Shown piece after piece: positions 15,091 to 24,223 of a stretch of DNA of 64,000 nt (position 1 is the first letter of the stretch; the number at the start of each line of letters is the position of its first letter). The position numbers and the translations under genes were made by a program. This DNA is from Streptomyces liliifuscus (lineage in GTDB: Bacteria; Actinomycetota; Actinomycetes; Streptomycetales; Streptomycetaceae): assembly GCF_016598615.1 (NCBI RefSeq), contig NZ_CP066831.1, forward strand, positions 9,238,001 through 9,302,000, read 5' to 3'. A model generated the notes under the pieces. The model saw only the letters and a list, made by a program, of their open reading frames with translations. It was not told the DNA's origin and ran no database searches.

Positions 15091-16911
15091 ATGGCTCCTC
15101 GGACCGCCACCCGGCCCGCCCGCAGCAAGGCCGCCGCCCGCCCCCGTACGACGCGCCGCCGCGTGCTGCGCGTCGACCACCACAAGCGGTGGCGGCCCAA
15201 CAGCCGCCGCGGCGGTGTGTGCGGCTACACCCTCGACGACAAGACGTGCACCCGCCGCGGCGCGCACTACTGCGAGCCCCGCGCGGACAAGGTCGTCAAG
15301 TTCTTCGCCGAGCTGCTCATCCACCCCGCCGGCGCGCTCGCCAACACCCGGTTCGTCCTCGCGCCGTGGCAGGAACACGAGATCATCCGGCCGCTGTTCG
15401 GCGAGGTCCACTGGTCCCAGCAGTGGGGCCGCTACGTCCGCCGCTACACCCGCGCCACCGTCGTCATGGGGCGCAAGAACGGCAAGTCGGCGCTGCTGTC
15501 CGGCATCGCGCTGTACATGCTGTGCGGCGACAACGAGGAGTCCGCCGAGGTCTACGGCGCGGCCGCGAACACCCGCCAGGCGGGCAAGGTGTTCGAGCCC
15601 GCGACGAAGATGGTCAAGAAGTCGCCGATCCTCGCCGAGCGGCTGACGCACATCAAGAACGCACGGCGCCTGGTCGACGAGAAGACCAGCAGCCACTACG
15701 AGGTCATCCCGGCCGACGCCGACGTCGAGCTCGGCCACAACCCGCACGCGTTCATCCTCGACGAGGTCCTGTCCCAGCCGGACGACTCGCTGTGGGTTGC
15801 CATGCGTACGGCGGCCGGCGCGCGCGTGCAGCCGCTCATGCTGGCCATCACCACCGAGACCAAAGACGGAACGTCGTTCGGCGCGGACTTCATCGACGAG
15901 GCCGACCGGGTCATGGAGGACCCGCCCCGCGCGCCGCACCACTTCGTGTTCGTACGCAAGACCCCGCGTACGGTCGACGAGCTTGAGCGGCTGTGGCGGC
16001 TGTTCCCCGCCCGTCCCGAACTGCCCGTCTCGCTGGACGCGTGGGACGAGCGGAACTGGGCCTGGGCGAACCCCGCCCTCGGCTCGTTCCTGTCCATCAC
16101 GTCGCTGCGCGAGGAGGCCGAGGAGGCCCGCAAGAGCCCCGCGGCCGAGGCAGGGTTTCGTCAGTTCCGGCTGAACCAGCGCGTCTCGCAGGTGACGCGG
16201 TGGATCCCCATGGACCTGTGGAACGCGTGCACGCGGGAGATCGCCCCCACCCCCGACTGGGTCCGGGAACGGCTCAGGGGGCAGCGCTGCTGGGGCGGCC
16301 TGGACCTGTCGAGCAAGCTCGACCTCACCGCGCTCACGCTGCTGTTCCCCGACGGCTCGGCGCTGTGGCGGTTCTGGGTCCCGGAGTCCGTCACGCCCGT
16401 CCTCAACGAGCACACCAACGGCTCGTTCGAGGAGTGGGTGCGGGACGGATGGATCACCGAGACCGAGGGCGACACGATCGACTACGACCGGATCTATGAC
16501 GACGTCGAGGCCGACCACAACGACTTCAAGATCGTCGACATCACGTACGACAAGTGGTGCGGCGAGCCGGTGCGGCAGGAGATCGTGAAGCGCACCCGGC
16601 TGAAGATGCTGGAATCGAACACGACGTTCGACCGGATGACCCCTCCGATGACGGACCTGATGCGCCGTCTCAAGGCCAAGGGTGCCCCCGAGTTCGCGCA
16701 CTACGGCAACCCGGTCGCCCGGTGGATGGCCGACAACGTCGAGAAGAAATCGCCGCGAGACGACCCGGTCCGCCTGCGGCCCGTCAAGCCCGACCGCGAC
16801 AAGAGCGGCAAGCGGATCGACGGCATGGTCAGCCTCATCCTCGGCGTCGACGGTGCCATGCGCGGCATGCCCAAACCGTCCGTCTACGAAAGCCAGGGCA
16901 TGGCCCTGTGA
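15091..16911 (+). CDS. terminase large subunit
   Basis: This 606-residue packaging motor carries an ATPase with a Walker A-like GRKNGKS at about residues 127-133 and Walker B FILDE at about 221-225. An RNase-H-like nuclease domain begins near LDLSSKLDL at about 405, where the first Asp is a likely metal ligand. It pumps DNA into proheads and cuts it into genomes. It belongs to the HK97-like group usually partnered with P27 small subunits and HNH proteins, both present upstream. No truncation is evident. Confidence 0.92.
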   Translation: MAPRTATRPARSKAAARPRTTRRRVLRVDHHKRWRPNSRRGGVCGYTLDDKTCTRRGAHYCEPRADKVVKFFAELLIHPAGALANTRFVLAPWQEHEIIRPLFGEVHWSQQWGRYVRRYTRATVVMGRKNGKSALLSGIALYMLCGDNEESAEVYGAAANTRQAGKVFEPATKMVKKSPILAERLTHIKNARRLVDEKTSSHYEVIPADADVELGHNPHAFILDEVLSQPDDSLWVAMRTAAGARVQPLMLAITTETKDGTSFGADFIDEADRVMEDPPRAPHHFVFVRKTPRTVDELERLWRLFPARPELPVSLDAWDERNWAWANPALGSFLSITSLREEAEEARKSPAAEAGFRQFRLNQRVSQVTRWIPMDLWNACTREIAPTPDWVRERLRGQRCWGGLDLSSKLDLTALTLLFPDGSALWRFWVPESVTPVLNEHTNGSFEEWVRDGWITETEGDTIDYDRIYDDVEADHNDFKIVDITYDKWCGEPVRQEIVKRTRLKMLESNTTFDRMTPPMTDLMRRLKAKGAPEFAHYGNPVARWMADNVEKKSPRDDPVRLRPVKPDRDKSGKRIDGMVSLILGVDGAMRGMPKPSVYESQGMAL

Positions 16912-16928
16912 CCACCAGGAGGTGACGG

Positions 16929-17117
16929 GTGGACCGCTGGGACGTCCTCGCACTGCTCGGGATCGGACTCCTCGGCGCGGGTCTGTGGCTCATCGCGCCA
17001 TGGCTCGCCCTGACCGCCATCGGCGGACTGCTGCTCGTCATCGGCCTGGCCTTCTCCGTACTCGCGGAGAAGGCGGCCGCACGCCAGCAGCTCATCGACG
17101 CGAAGAGGGGCGGGTGA
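16929..17117 (+). CDS. small two-pass membrane protein between terminase and portal
   Basis: This 62-residue product starts at GTG 16929 after GGAGGTGAC. Two membrane helices (LALLGIGLLGAGLWLIAPWL and ALTAIGGLLLVIGLAFSVLA) are followed by a charged tail. Short membrane genes at this site recur in Streptomyces phages. Function unknown. Confidence 0.6.
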   Translation: MDRWDVLALLGIGLLGAGLWLIAPWLALTAIGGLLLVIGLAFSVLAEKAAARQQLIDAKRGG

Positions 17118-17123
17118 GGCGCG

Positions 17124-19163
17124 ATGGGCATGCTCCGTTCCGCGGTGCGTACCGTGGCCCGGGCCTCGGCCGGACCGCTCTCCGGGATCGCCACCCCGGA
17201 GAAGTGGGTGGTCGACTGGTTCACCGGCTCCATGGCCAACAGCGCCGGCATCCGCGTCGACCACGAGACGGCGATGATGTATGCGCCGTTCTTCGCCGGC
17301 GTCCGCGTCATCGCCGAGGACCTCGGCCTGTTGCCGCTGTTCCTCTACGAGCGGCTCAAGCGCGGCAAGGACCGCGCGACCGGGCACCCGTTGTACCCGC
17401 TGCTGCATGACGCGCCCAACGACATGATGGGCGCGATGGCTTTCAAGGAGGCCCTGCAGGGCCACGCCATCACCCGGGGGATCGGCGCCGCGTACGTCGT
17501 CACACACGAGCGCACGGGCGTCATCGAGGAGCTGTGGCCGCTGCGCCCCGACCGCACGCGCGTGAAGGTGCGCCAGATGGGTAAGGGGCGCGTCGAGCGG
17601 TGGCTGCAGTACCGCGACGACGTGAACGGGGTCTATGCCAACCTCGCGCCCGGCGAGTTCCTGTGCGTCAACGGCCTGGGCGACGACGGTGTGCGCGGGT
17701 ACTCCGTCGTCGAGCTCGCCGCGAACTCGATCGGGTTGGGGCTGGCCACCGAGCACTACGGGGCCAAGACGTTCAGCAACGGCGCGGCTCCGGCGGGCGC
17801 GCTGTCGCACCCGGACAATCTCTCTCCCGAGGCCCGCAAGCGGATGGCCGAGGACTGGGAGAACATCCATCGCGGCATCGACCGCGCGCACCGCGTCGCG
17901 ATCCTTGAGGAGGGCGTGACCTGGCAGCAGGTCGGCCTGCCCAACGACGCGAACCAGTTCCTCGAAACCCGCAAGCTCCAGGTCACCGACATGGCGCGGT
18001 GGCTGCGGCTGCCCCCGCACAAGATCGGCGACCTCGACCGGGCCACCTTCAGCAACATCGAGGAGCAGCAGCTCGATTACGTGTCGTCCGCGCTGAACGC
18101 GTGGCTGACCCGGTGGGAGCAGGCCATCCTCACGCAGCTACTGCTGCCCGAGGAGCGGAGCCGGTACTACCCCGAGCACCTGGTCGACGCGCTGCTGCGC
18201 GGCAACAGCGTGGCCCGCTACCAGGCGTACGCGGTGGGCCGCCAGTGGGGCTGGCTGTCCGCGAACGACGTGCGCGAGCGGGAGAACATGAACCCCGTCG
18301 AGGGCGGCGACGCCTACCTCGTGCCGCTCAACATGGTCCCCGCCGGCAGCGGAGCTCCGGCCGTCGAGGACGACGAGCGCGCGGCCGCCCTCCGGTACGC
18401 GCGCATCATGCGCGGCCGCGGAATCGCCGCGCGCGACGGCCTCGCCGACGCGTGGGCACCGAAGATCGAGGAGGCAGACCAGGAGATCGCCGACCTTGAG
18501 CGCAAGCGAGTCGGCGCCCTGGTCGACAAGCACCTCGACACCGGCGGCCGCGCCCGGTCGACGCCGGCGTTCCTTGCCGCGCTGTCCACCCTGTACGCCG
18601 AAGACGGCCCGATCGGCGAGGCGATGACCGCGCTGTGGCTGCCGCTCATGACCGCGTTCGCCGCGGACGTCGCCGAGGACGCGGCCGAGGAGGTCGGCCA
18701 CGAGGACGACATCGACCTGTCCACCTGGGCCCGCGCCTACGTGCTCGCGCATGTCGCCTACCGCCTCGCCTCCTCGTTCGGGCAGCTGCGCAAGAAGACC
18801 GAGGAGGCCGACACCGAGGAGGACGCGGCGGCTGCGGTCGTCGAGCGGCTCACCAAGTGGCAGGAGGAACGGCCCGAGCAGACCGCTCGCTGGGAGGCCG
18901 CGCAGCTTCCCAACGCGGCTGCGCGGGAGACGTGGAAGGAAGCCGGTGTCCGCTCCCTGAAGTGGGTTGCCCGCGGCTCGAAGAACTGCCCGTACTGCAC
19001 GAAGCTCGACGGCCGCACGATCGCCATCGAGAAGCCGTTCATCGCCAAGGGCGACGAGGTCGAGGGCGAGGACGGCGAGGCCCTCAAGGCCAAGCGCAAC
19101 ACCTTCCACCCCCCGGTTCACGCCGGCTGCATGTGTCAGGTGGTGCCCGTTGTCAGCGACTGA
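17124..19163 (+). CDS. portal protein fused to MuF-like C-terminal domain
   Basis: At 679 residues this is much longer than a usual HK97 portal (about 400). Residues about 1-420 match that family (MYAPFFAGVRVIAEDLGLLP, HPLYPLLHDAPNDMMGAMAF, and later ATFSNIEEQQLDY). Residues about 480-679 form a helical extension ending in a MuF/minor-head type motif (CPYCTKLDGRTI near 621, then FHPPVHAGCMCQVV). The portal ring joins head to tail and passes DNA. The fused domain probably sits inside the capsid. The fusion appears intact, not a frameshift. Confidence 0.88.
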   Translation: MGMLRSAVRTVARASAGPLSGIATPEKWVVDWFTGSMANSAGIRVDHETAMMYAPFFAGVRVIAEDLGLLPLFLYERLKRGKDRATGHPLYPLLHDAPNDMMGAMAFKEALQGHAITRGIGAAYVVTHERTGVIEELWPLRPDRTRVKVRQMGKGRVERWLQYRDDVNGVYANLAPGEFLCVNGLGDDGVRGYSVVELAANSIGLGLATEHYGAKTFSNGAAPAGALSHPDNLSPEARKRMAEDWENIHRGIDRAHRVAILEEGVTWQQVGLPNDANQFLETRKLQVTDMARWLRLPPHKIGDLDRATFSNIEEQQLDYVSSALNAWLTRWEQAILTQLLLPEERSRYYPEHLVDALLRGNSVARYQAYAVGRQWGWLSANDVRERENMNPVEGGDAYLVPLNMVPAGSGAPAVEDDERAAALRYARIMRGRGIAARDGLADAWAPKIEEADQEIADLERKRVGALVDKHLDTGGRARSTPAFLAALSTLYAEDGPIGEAMTALWLPLMTAFAADVAEDAAEEVGHEDDIDLSTWARAYVLAHVAYRLASSFGQLRKKTEEADTEEDAAAAVVERLTKWQEERPEQTARWEAAQLPNAAARETWKEAGVRSLKWVARGSKNCPYCTKLDGRTIAIEKPFIAKGDEVEGEDGEALKAKRNTFHPPVHAGCMCQVVPVVSD

Positions 19164-19368
19164 GAGCCACGACGAACAGCGGGAGCAGGGAAGTTGCTCG
19201 CTGTGCGAGGCCGCTGCAGAGCGGGGCCGCAATGGGGCTTGGTGGCACGTCGGCGCCCCGTGCACCAGCGCGAGGCCCTTGCGCGCCGCGCGGTTCCTGC
19301 CCGCCCCACGCCAGCAGGGCGGGCCGCCTCGCGACCGCCAGATACGACACCCCGGGAGGGACCGATGA
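19150..19368 (+). CDS. small CxxC protein coupled to portal and protease
   Basis: This 72-codon frame overlaps the portal stop at its TTG start (19150). Its TGA at 19366-19368 overlaps the protease start (ATGA). The product contains CSLCEAAAERGRNGAWWHVG followed by a third Cys, a possible zinc site, then a basic tail. Overlap at both ends argues for a real gene. The TTG start has no clear ribosome site and probably relies on coupling from the portal gene. Confidence 0.45.
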   Translation: MSATESHDEQREQGSCSLCEAAAERGRNGAWWHVGAPCTSARPLRAARFLPAPRQQGGPPRDRQIRHPGRDR

Positions 19369-20099
19369 AGGGCCAGCGTCACTACCTGCGCGGCTACGTC
19401 CAGCGCGCCGACGACGACCAGGGCGACGACGCCGCGGGCAAGCCGCTGACGATCGTCGCCGCCACCGCGGGCCGCAAGGACGACGGCCTCAACTTGACCA
19501 TGAAGGGCGCCGAGCTCGGCCGCTTCGACGCCAACCCGGTCGTCGGCTACGGCCACTCGTACTGGGGCCGCGACGGCCTGCCCATCGGCCGCTCGGACAA
19601 GACATGGATCGACGGCGAGCGCCTGCTCATGAACGTCGTGTTCGACCAGGACGACGACTTCGCCCGCAAGGTCGAACGCAAGTACCGCAACAAGATCATG
19701 AACGCGTTCTCCATCGGCTTCAACGTCTGGAACATCGCCGACGACGGGACCCCCGAGGGCTGGGAACTGTTCGAGGTCAGCGCGGTTCCGCTGCCGATGG
19801 ACCCCAACGCGATCGTCGAGTCGGGCCGAGACGGTCAACTCGCCCTCGTGCGCGGCCTCGTCGGCGACCGCCCGGACGCCGACGCCTTTGCCCAGGCCGT
19901 CATGGCCCACCTCGACGCCCTGCAGAACGGCCCCGCCCGGGCGGGCGCTGTGCTGTCGAAGAAGAACAAGGGCCTCGTCGAGAACGCGATCACCGCGCTG
20001 CAGGAACTCCTCGACGCCGCCAGCGGCACGGAGGACGAGGACGACGACGCCCGCGCCCGGCACAACGAGCGGCTGCTGCGACTCGCCGGCGTGCGCTGA
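19365..20099 (+). CDS. HK97-type prohead protease
   Basis: ATG 19365 follows GGGAGGGACCG, giving 244 residues. The protease domain shows GYGHSYWG with the likely catalytic His near residue 64 and NAFSIGF with the likely nucleophile Ser near 115, in the order of the S78 family. The C-terminal 80 residues are helical and acidic and may act as scaffold. It should process the capsid precursor encoded next and then itself. Confidence 0.88.
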   Translation: MKGQRHYLRGYVQRADDDQGDDAAGKPLTIVAATAGRKDDGLNLTMKGAELGRFDANPVVGYGHSYWGRDGLPIGRSDKTWIDGERLLMNVVFDQDDDFARKVERKYRNKIMNAFSIGFNVWNIADDGTPEGWELFEVSAVPLPMDPNAIVESGRDGQLALVRGLVGDRPDADAFAQAVMAHLDALQNGPARAGAVLSKKNKGLVENAITALQELLDAASGTEDEDDDARARHNERLLRLAGVR

Positions 20100-20163
20100 C
20101 CCACTTGCCACTTCCGCCCCCGTACCGCGGGCGGGCACACCCCAGACCCAGGAGGGGACGGAA

Positions 20164-21411
20164 ATGACCACCCTGAAGATCCGCGAACTGAAGGTCAAGC
20201 GGAGCAAGCTGAGCGCCCAGGCCACGGCGATCATGCAGAAGGCCACCGACGAGAACCGCGCGATGGAAGGCGACGAGGAGACCCAGTTCGACTCGATCAT
20301 GGAGGAGCGCGACGCGCTCGACTCCACGATCACCAAGGCCGAGCGCCTCCTCGAAGACGACCGCCGCGGCATCGACGACATCCCGGACGACGGCCGCCCG
20401 GGCAACCGCAACGTCGAGGCCCAGATGACCGCGTGGAACGCCTACCTGCGCGACGGCCGGCCCGGCCTGAACGCCGAGCACGCGCGCGCCCTCAACGCGG
20501 GCAACGACCCCGAGGGCGGATTCCTCGTCGCGCCGGAGCAGTTCGTCCAGGAGCTCCTGCAGAACGTCGACGACATGACGCCGATCCGGGGCCTGGCCAC
20601 CGTGCACCGGCTGACCACCGCCGAGTCCCTCGGCATCCCCACCCGCGAGGAGGACCTCGACGACGCCGAGTGGACGAGCGAGGTCGGCACCGGCAGCCAG
20701 GACGACGGCCTGCGGTTCGGCAAGAGGGAGCTGCGTCCGCACCCGCTCGCCAAGCGGGTCCTCGTCTCCCGCAAGCTGCTGCGCTCCTCGTCGATGAACC
20801 CCGAGCAGATCGTGCGGGAGCGGATGGCCTACCGGCACGCCACCGCGCAGGAGAACGGGTTCATGACCGGCAACGGCAGCCAGCGTGCCCTGGGCCTGTT
20901 CACCGTCGGCAACGCCGACCTCGGCGGCATCACCACCGCGCGGGACGTCGACGTACCCACCAGCGGCACAGGGTTCGTCCACAACGCCACCGACGGCTAC
21001 GCGGCGGACGCCCTGATCACCGCCAAGTACACCCTCAAGGGGGCGTACCACGCCAAGGCCCACTGGCTGTTCCACCGGCTGATCCTCGCCGAGATCCGCA
21101 AGATCAAGGACGCGAACGGCCAGTACATCTGGAAGGCCGGCCTCGGCGACCAGCCCGACACCATCCTCGAAATCCCGCACATCCTCTCGGAGTTCGCGCC
21201 GTCGACCATGGCGAACAACGACTACATCGGGATGCTCGGCGACTTCAGCTTCTACCACATCGTCGACGCCCTGCAGTTCGAAGTGCAGCGGCTCATCGAG
21301 CTGTACGCGACGACCAACCAGATCGGCTTCATCGGCCGTGCCGAGTGCGACGGCATGCCCGTCATGGAGGAGCCGTTCGTGCGGCTGCAGTCCAACGACA
21401 CGGTCGCCTGA
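20164..21411 (+). CDS. major capsid protein, HK97 fold
   Basis: The 415-residue precursor starts with a coiled-coil delta domain (residues about 1-105: LKIRELKVKRSKLSAQATAI and onward). The HK97-fold shell protein follows, starting near GNDPEGGFLVAP. Typical features include FMTGNGSQRALGLFT and the C-terminal DALQFEVQRLIELYA. The delta domain should be removed by the upstream protease during maturation. The gene order protease-capsid is canonical. Confidence 0.92.
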   Translation: MTTLKIRELKVKRSKLSAQATAIMQKATDENRAMEGDEETQFDSIMEERDALDSTITKAERLLEDDRRGIDDIPDDGRPGNRNVEAQMTAWNAYLRDGRPGLNAEHARALNAGNDPEGGFLVAPEQFVQELLQNVDDMTPIRGLATVHRLTTAESLGIPTREEDLDDAEWTSEVGTGSQDDGLRFGKRELRPHPLAKRVLVSRKLLRSSSMNPEQIVRERMAYRHATAQENGFMTGNGSQRALGLFTVGNADLGGITTARDVDVPTSGTGFVHNATDGYAADALITAKYTLKGAYHAKAHWLFHRLILAEIRKIKDANGQYIWKAGLGDQPDTILEIPHILSEFAPSTMANNDYIGMLGDFSFYHIVDALQFEVQRLIELYATTNQIGFIGRAECDGMPVMEEPFVRLQSNDTVA

Positions 21412-21464
21412 CCCAGGCCCTGACCCACCACCCCGGCCTCAGGGCCAGGAAGGAAGACCCCGTC

Positions 21465-21842
21465 ATGAGGACCGATATCAAGAACCACATCAGCGTGGTT
21501 CAGTCCATCGCCCCCGCCGCGTACACCGCGACCGCCACCGGCACCGGTGTGGACCTGGCCGGCTACGACGCGGCCGCCGTCGCCATCACCGTCGGCGCCG
21601 TCGCAAACAACGCGTTCTCCGTCGAGATCCAGGAGTCCGACGCCTCCGCCTCCGGCTACACCGCGGTGGCGAACGCCGACCTCGACGGCACCGAGCCCGC
21701 CACCTTGACCGCGGCCACCACCACCCTCATCGGCTACCACGGCATCAAGCGGTACATCCGCGCCGTGGCCACCGACACGGCCGCCGGCGACGCCGTGTTC
21801 GGTGTCTCCGTCGTCCGGGGCAACGGAAGGGTGAAGCCGTAA
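21465..21842 (+). CDS. probable capsid-associated small protein
   Basis: This 125-residue protein directly follows the capsid gene. It is beta-rich and Ala/Thr-rich, with no charged helices (AYTATATGTGVDLAGYDAAA, then AFSVEIQESDASASGYTAV). This fits a jelly-roll-like decoration protein, but the assignment rests on position and composition. It ends one base into the next start. Confidence 0.5.
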   Translation: MRTDIKNHISVVQSIAPAAYTATATGTGVDLAGYDAAAVAITVGAVANNAFSVEIQESDASASGYTAVANADLDGTEPATLTAATTTLIGYHGIKRYIRAVATDTAAGDAVFGVSVVRGNGRVKP

Positions 21843-22168
21843 TGCGCGTCCAGTTCACCCGCCGCGTGGCGAGCCCGACCCTCAACGCCCGGCCCGGGGA
21901 GATCCTCGACCTGTCCGACGACGAGGCCCTCATGCGCATCGAGGCCGGCCACTGCACCGCCGTGGACCAGCCCAAGCAGCGCCTGCGCGACCGGCTGCCA
22001 GGGCGCCGCAAGCCCGAGCCCGAGCAGACCCCGCCGCCCGGGGACACGCCGCTTGAGAAGCTCACCGTCGAACAGCTCAAGGCCCACGCCGACAAGCACA
22101 AGATCGACCTCGGCGACGCGAGCAAGAAGGCCGACATCCTCGCCGCCATCGCGGCCGCCGAGGAGTGA
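21842..22168 (+). CDS. head protein with C-terminal HeH/SAP-like domain
   Basis: The 108-residue product starts at the ATG sharing the A of the previous TAA. An N-terminal beta segment (FTRRVASPTLNARPGEILDL) resembles small head proteins. A basic Pro-rich linker leads to a LEM/SAP-like helix-extended-helix domain (LTVEQLKAHADKHKIDLGDA). Such domains bind nucleic acid or, in phages, appear in head-tail proteins. Role uncertain. Confidence 0.55.
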   Translation: MRVQFTRRVASPTLNARPGEILDLSDDEALMRIEAGHCTAVDQPKQRLRDRLPGRRKPEPEQTPPPGDTPLEKLTVEQLKAHADKHKIDLGDASKKADILAAIAAAEE

Positions 22169-22192
22169 GCAACACCAAGGGGGTGAGCGGCC

Positions 22193-22792
22193 GTGGCGTA
22201 CGCCAGCCCTGAGAACCTGCGGCACTTCCTGAGGCACCCGGCCGCTTTCACCCCCGACGAGACCGCCCAGGCCGAGCTGCTCATCGAGCTCGCCGAGGGC
22301 GCCATCGACGACGAGACCGGCCAGCCTCTTGAGCAGTCCACCGACACCGTGATTCTCGACGGGCCCACCCGTGAGGACCCGTGGCCGCACACCCCCGGCA
22401 CCGGCTCCCACAAGCTGATCCTGCCCCGCTGGCCCGTCTCGGCGGTGGAGTCAGTGACGCTCCTCAACGACGTCCAGGAGGACGAGGTCCTGACGTTCGG
22501 TCGGGACCAGGACTACACCTGGTCGGCCGCCGGGACGATGACCCGGGTCAACTCCTGGTGGCCCACCGGGGACCGCTGCATCCAGGTGGTCTACACCCCC
22601 GGATACGTCCTCATCCCCAAGGGCGTGAAACGGATCGCGCTGCGCGTGGCGGCCGCAGGGTGGGGCAACCCCGAGCTCCTCACCTCGGAGTCACTCGGCG
22701 ACCACTCGAAGGCCTGGTCCGCCGAGGCCCTCGGCATGGTCCTGTCCGAGGCCGACAAGAAGACCCTCGGCCTGTACCGGGCGCGCACATGA
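22193..22792 (+). CDS. head-tail connector protein
   Basis: This 199-residue product starts at GTG 22193 after AAGGGGGTGAGCGG. An N-terminal helical region (LLIELAEGAIDDETGQPLEQ) plus a later beta domain and a VKRIALRVAAAGWGNPE helix resemble gp6/gp15-like adaptors of HK97-type phages. These bind the portal. Placement after the capsid proteins supports this. Confidence 0.7.
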   Translation: MAYASPENLRHFLRHPAAFTPDETAQAELLIELAEGAIDDETGQPLEQSTDTVILDGPTREDPWPHTPGTGSHKLILPRWPVSAVESVTLLNDVQEDEVLTFGRDQDYTWSAAGTMTRVNSWWPTGDRCIQVVYTPGYVLIPKGVKRIALRVAAAGWGNPELLTSESLGDHSKAWSAEALGMVLSEADKKTLGLYRART

Positions 22793-23157
22793 GCATCGCG
22801 CACTGGCTGAACCGCACGCTGCAGGTGTGGCGGCCGCAGGGAGCGGACGACGGGCACGGCGGCCAAGAGGTCACGTACGTACGTCAAGCAGATGACGTAC
22901 GCGTCAAGGTCGACCAACCCACCGCAACCGAGCGGACGGTCGGCGCGCAGGCCGACTCCGACCACACCCACGACATTTTCCTGCTGCCCACCGCAGACGT
23001 ACGCCGCGGCGACGAGCTGCGCGACGGCGGCACCGACGACGAGCCGCGCGACGGCGAGAAGTGGCGCGTGCTGTTCGTCGTCGAACCGTCCAGCACCCGC
23101 TACCGCAAGGCCCAGTCCCAGCTCATCCAAGGAGAAGGGGAGCCCGACGATGGCTAA
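22789..23157 (+). CDS. head-closure (head-tail adaptor) protein
   Basis: The 122-residue product, coupled by ATGA, begins with NRTLQVWRPQGADDGHGGQE and contains a beta-barrel core with TVGAQADSDHTHDIFLLPTA, a pattern seen in SPP1 gp16-like stopper proteins. It should seal the portal after packaging. Gene order supports the call. Confidence 0.65.
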   Translation: MSIAHWLNRTLQVWRPQGADDGHGGQEVTYVRQADDVRVKVDQPTATERTVGAQADSDHTHDIFLLPTADVRRGDELRDGGTDDEPRDGEKWRVLFVVEPSSTRYRKAQSQLIQGEGEPDDG

Positions 23158-23494
23158 CCTCAGTCTCATCCCGGTGCCGGTCGCCACCGGCATCGCCGAC
23201 GTCGCCGCCCAGGCGGTCGCCGCAGCCGGCGGCGGGGACACCGCGCCCGTCGGGCCCGGACGTTTCCTGTATGTGGCGAACGGGGACGCGTCGCCGAAGA
23301 CGGTCACGCTCGCCACCCCCGGCACAGTGTCCGGCCTCGCCATCGCGGACACCGCGGTGGTGGTCGCAGCCGGCGACCACGCGATCATCCCGCTCGCCAA
23401 CGTCTTCCGCGGCGCGACCGGGCGGGCGGCGATCACCTACAGCGCCGTCACCTCCGTGACCGTCGCCGCGTTCGAACTGCCGAGCAGCGGCTGA
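23150..23494 (+). CDS. hypothetical virion protein
   Basis: This 114-residue protein is Ala/Val-rich with alternating beta character (GRFLYVANGDASPKTVTLAT, then SAVTSVTVAAFELPSSG). Position among head-tail genes suggests a structural, decoration-like part. It overlaps the previous gene by 8 bases and the next start by one base. No family recognised. Confidence 0.5.
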   Translation: MANLSLIPVPVATGIADVAAQAVAAAGGGDTAPVGPGRFLYVANGDASPKTVTLATPGTVSGLAIADTAVVVAAGDHAIIPLANVFRGATGRAAITYSAVTSVTVAAFELPSSG

Positions 23495-23676
23495 TGGCCG
23501 CCGAGGACGAGCGCCCGGACACACCGCGGCGGCCGCACGTCGCCCTTGAGGCGCACGAGTGCAAGCAGCGCGCCGAGGACCACTACAAGCGGATGGACGA
23601 GCGGCTGGTGTGGGCGGTCCTGGCGGTCGCCGCCGAGCTGCACCTCATCCGCAAAGAAAAGAGGCGTGCCCGGTGA
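23494..23676 (+). CDS. 60-residue charged protein
   Basis: A short helical, strongly charged product (ECKQRAEDHYKRMDERLVWA) that is coupled at both ends by overlaps. No membrane helix or known motif is clear. Such small genes occur within actinophage head-tail cassettes. Confidence 0.45.
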   Translation: MAAEDERPDTPRRPHVALEAHECKQRAEDHYKRMDERLVWAVLAVAAELHLIRKEKRRAR

Positions 23677-23840
23677 CACAGATCCTCGGGCACATCTGCC
23701 TCTCGTGCGCCGCCCTGGTGATGTCCGTCGCAGCGATTCGCTTCGCACGACAGGCCCGTTCCTACGAGCGCCTCGCGTGGGGCGCCGCGGCACGGTCCGA
23801 ACTCGCCCTACTCAAGCTCAGACGCCTGCGAAGGAGGTGA
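23673..23840 (+). CDS. 55-residue probable membrane protein
   Basis: The GTG at 23673 overlaps the previous stop. Residues about 5-24 form one hydrophobic helix (LGHICLSCAALVMSVAAIRF), followed by a very basic tail. Its 3' end carries the perfect AAGGAGGTGA ribosome site for the next gene. Function unknown. Confidence 0.45.
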   Translation: MTQILGHICLSCAALVMSVAAIRFARQARSYERLAWGAAARSELALLKLRRLRRR

Positions 23841-23845
23841 CCGCC

Positions 23846-24223
23846 ATGGCTCGCAGGGTCCGGACCACGGTCAGGATCACTGGCATCGACCGGCTCAGGG
23901 CGCGGCTGGACGAGCTCCCCGAGGACATCAAGGAGGCCCTGAAGAAGGGCGTGAAGGAGTCCTCTGAGGCCGTACGCGACGACACCCGGGACGGCGTGCG
24001 GTACGGCGAGGGCACGCTGCACGACAACGTCGGCATCGAGTACCAGGAAGAGGGGCTCGTCTCCACGGTCGGCTGGCACGACGACGAGCACTACTACGCC
24101 GCATTCCATGAGCGCGGCACCCGCCGCTTCCCCGCGCAGCCGGCGCTCGGCCCGGCCCTTGAGCGGGAGCGCGGCCGCTACGCCGCGCGGCTGACCGCCG
24201 AGGTGAGGAAGGTCCTGCGGTGA
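23846..24223 (+). CDS. HK97 gp10-like tail completion protein
   Basis: ATG 23846 follows a full AAGGAGGTGA site. The 125-residue product has the family pattern: ITGIDRLRARLDELPEDIKE, a helix with VKESSEAVRDDTRDGVRYGE, then HYYAAFHERGTRRFPAQPAL. It helps join the finished tail to the head. Placement before the DUF3168-like gene is canonical. Confidence 0.82.
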   Translation: MARRVRTTVRITGIDRLRARLDELPEDIKEALKKGVKESSEAVRDDTRDGVRYGEGTLHDNVGIEYQEEGLVSTVGWHDDEHYYAAFHERGTRRFPAQPALGPALERERGRYAARLTAEVRKVLR

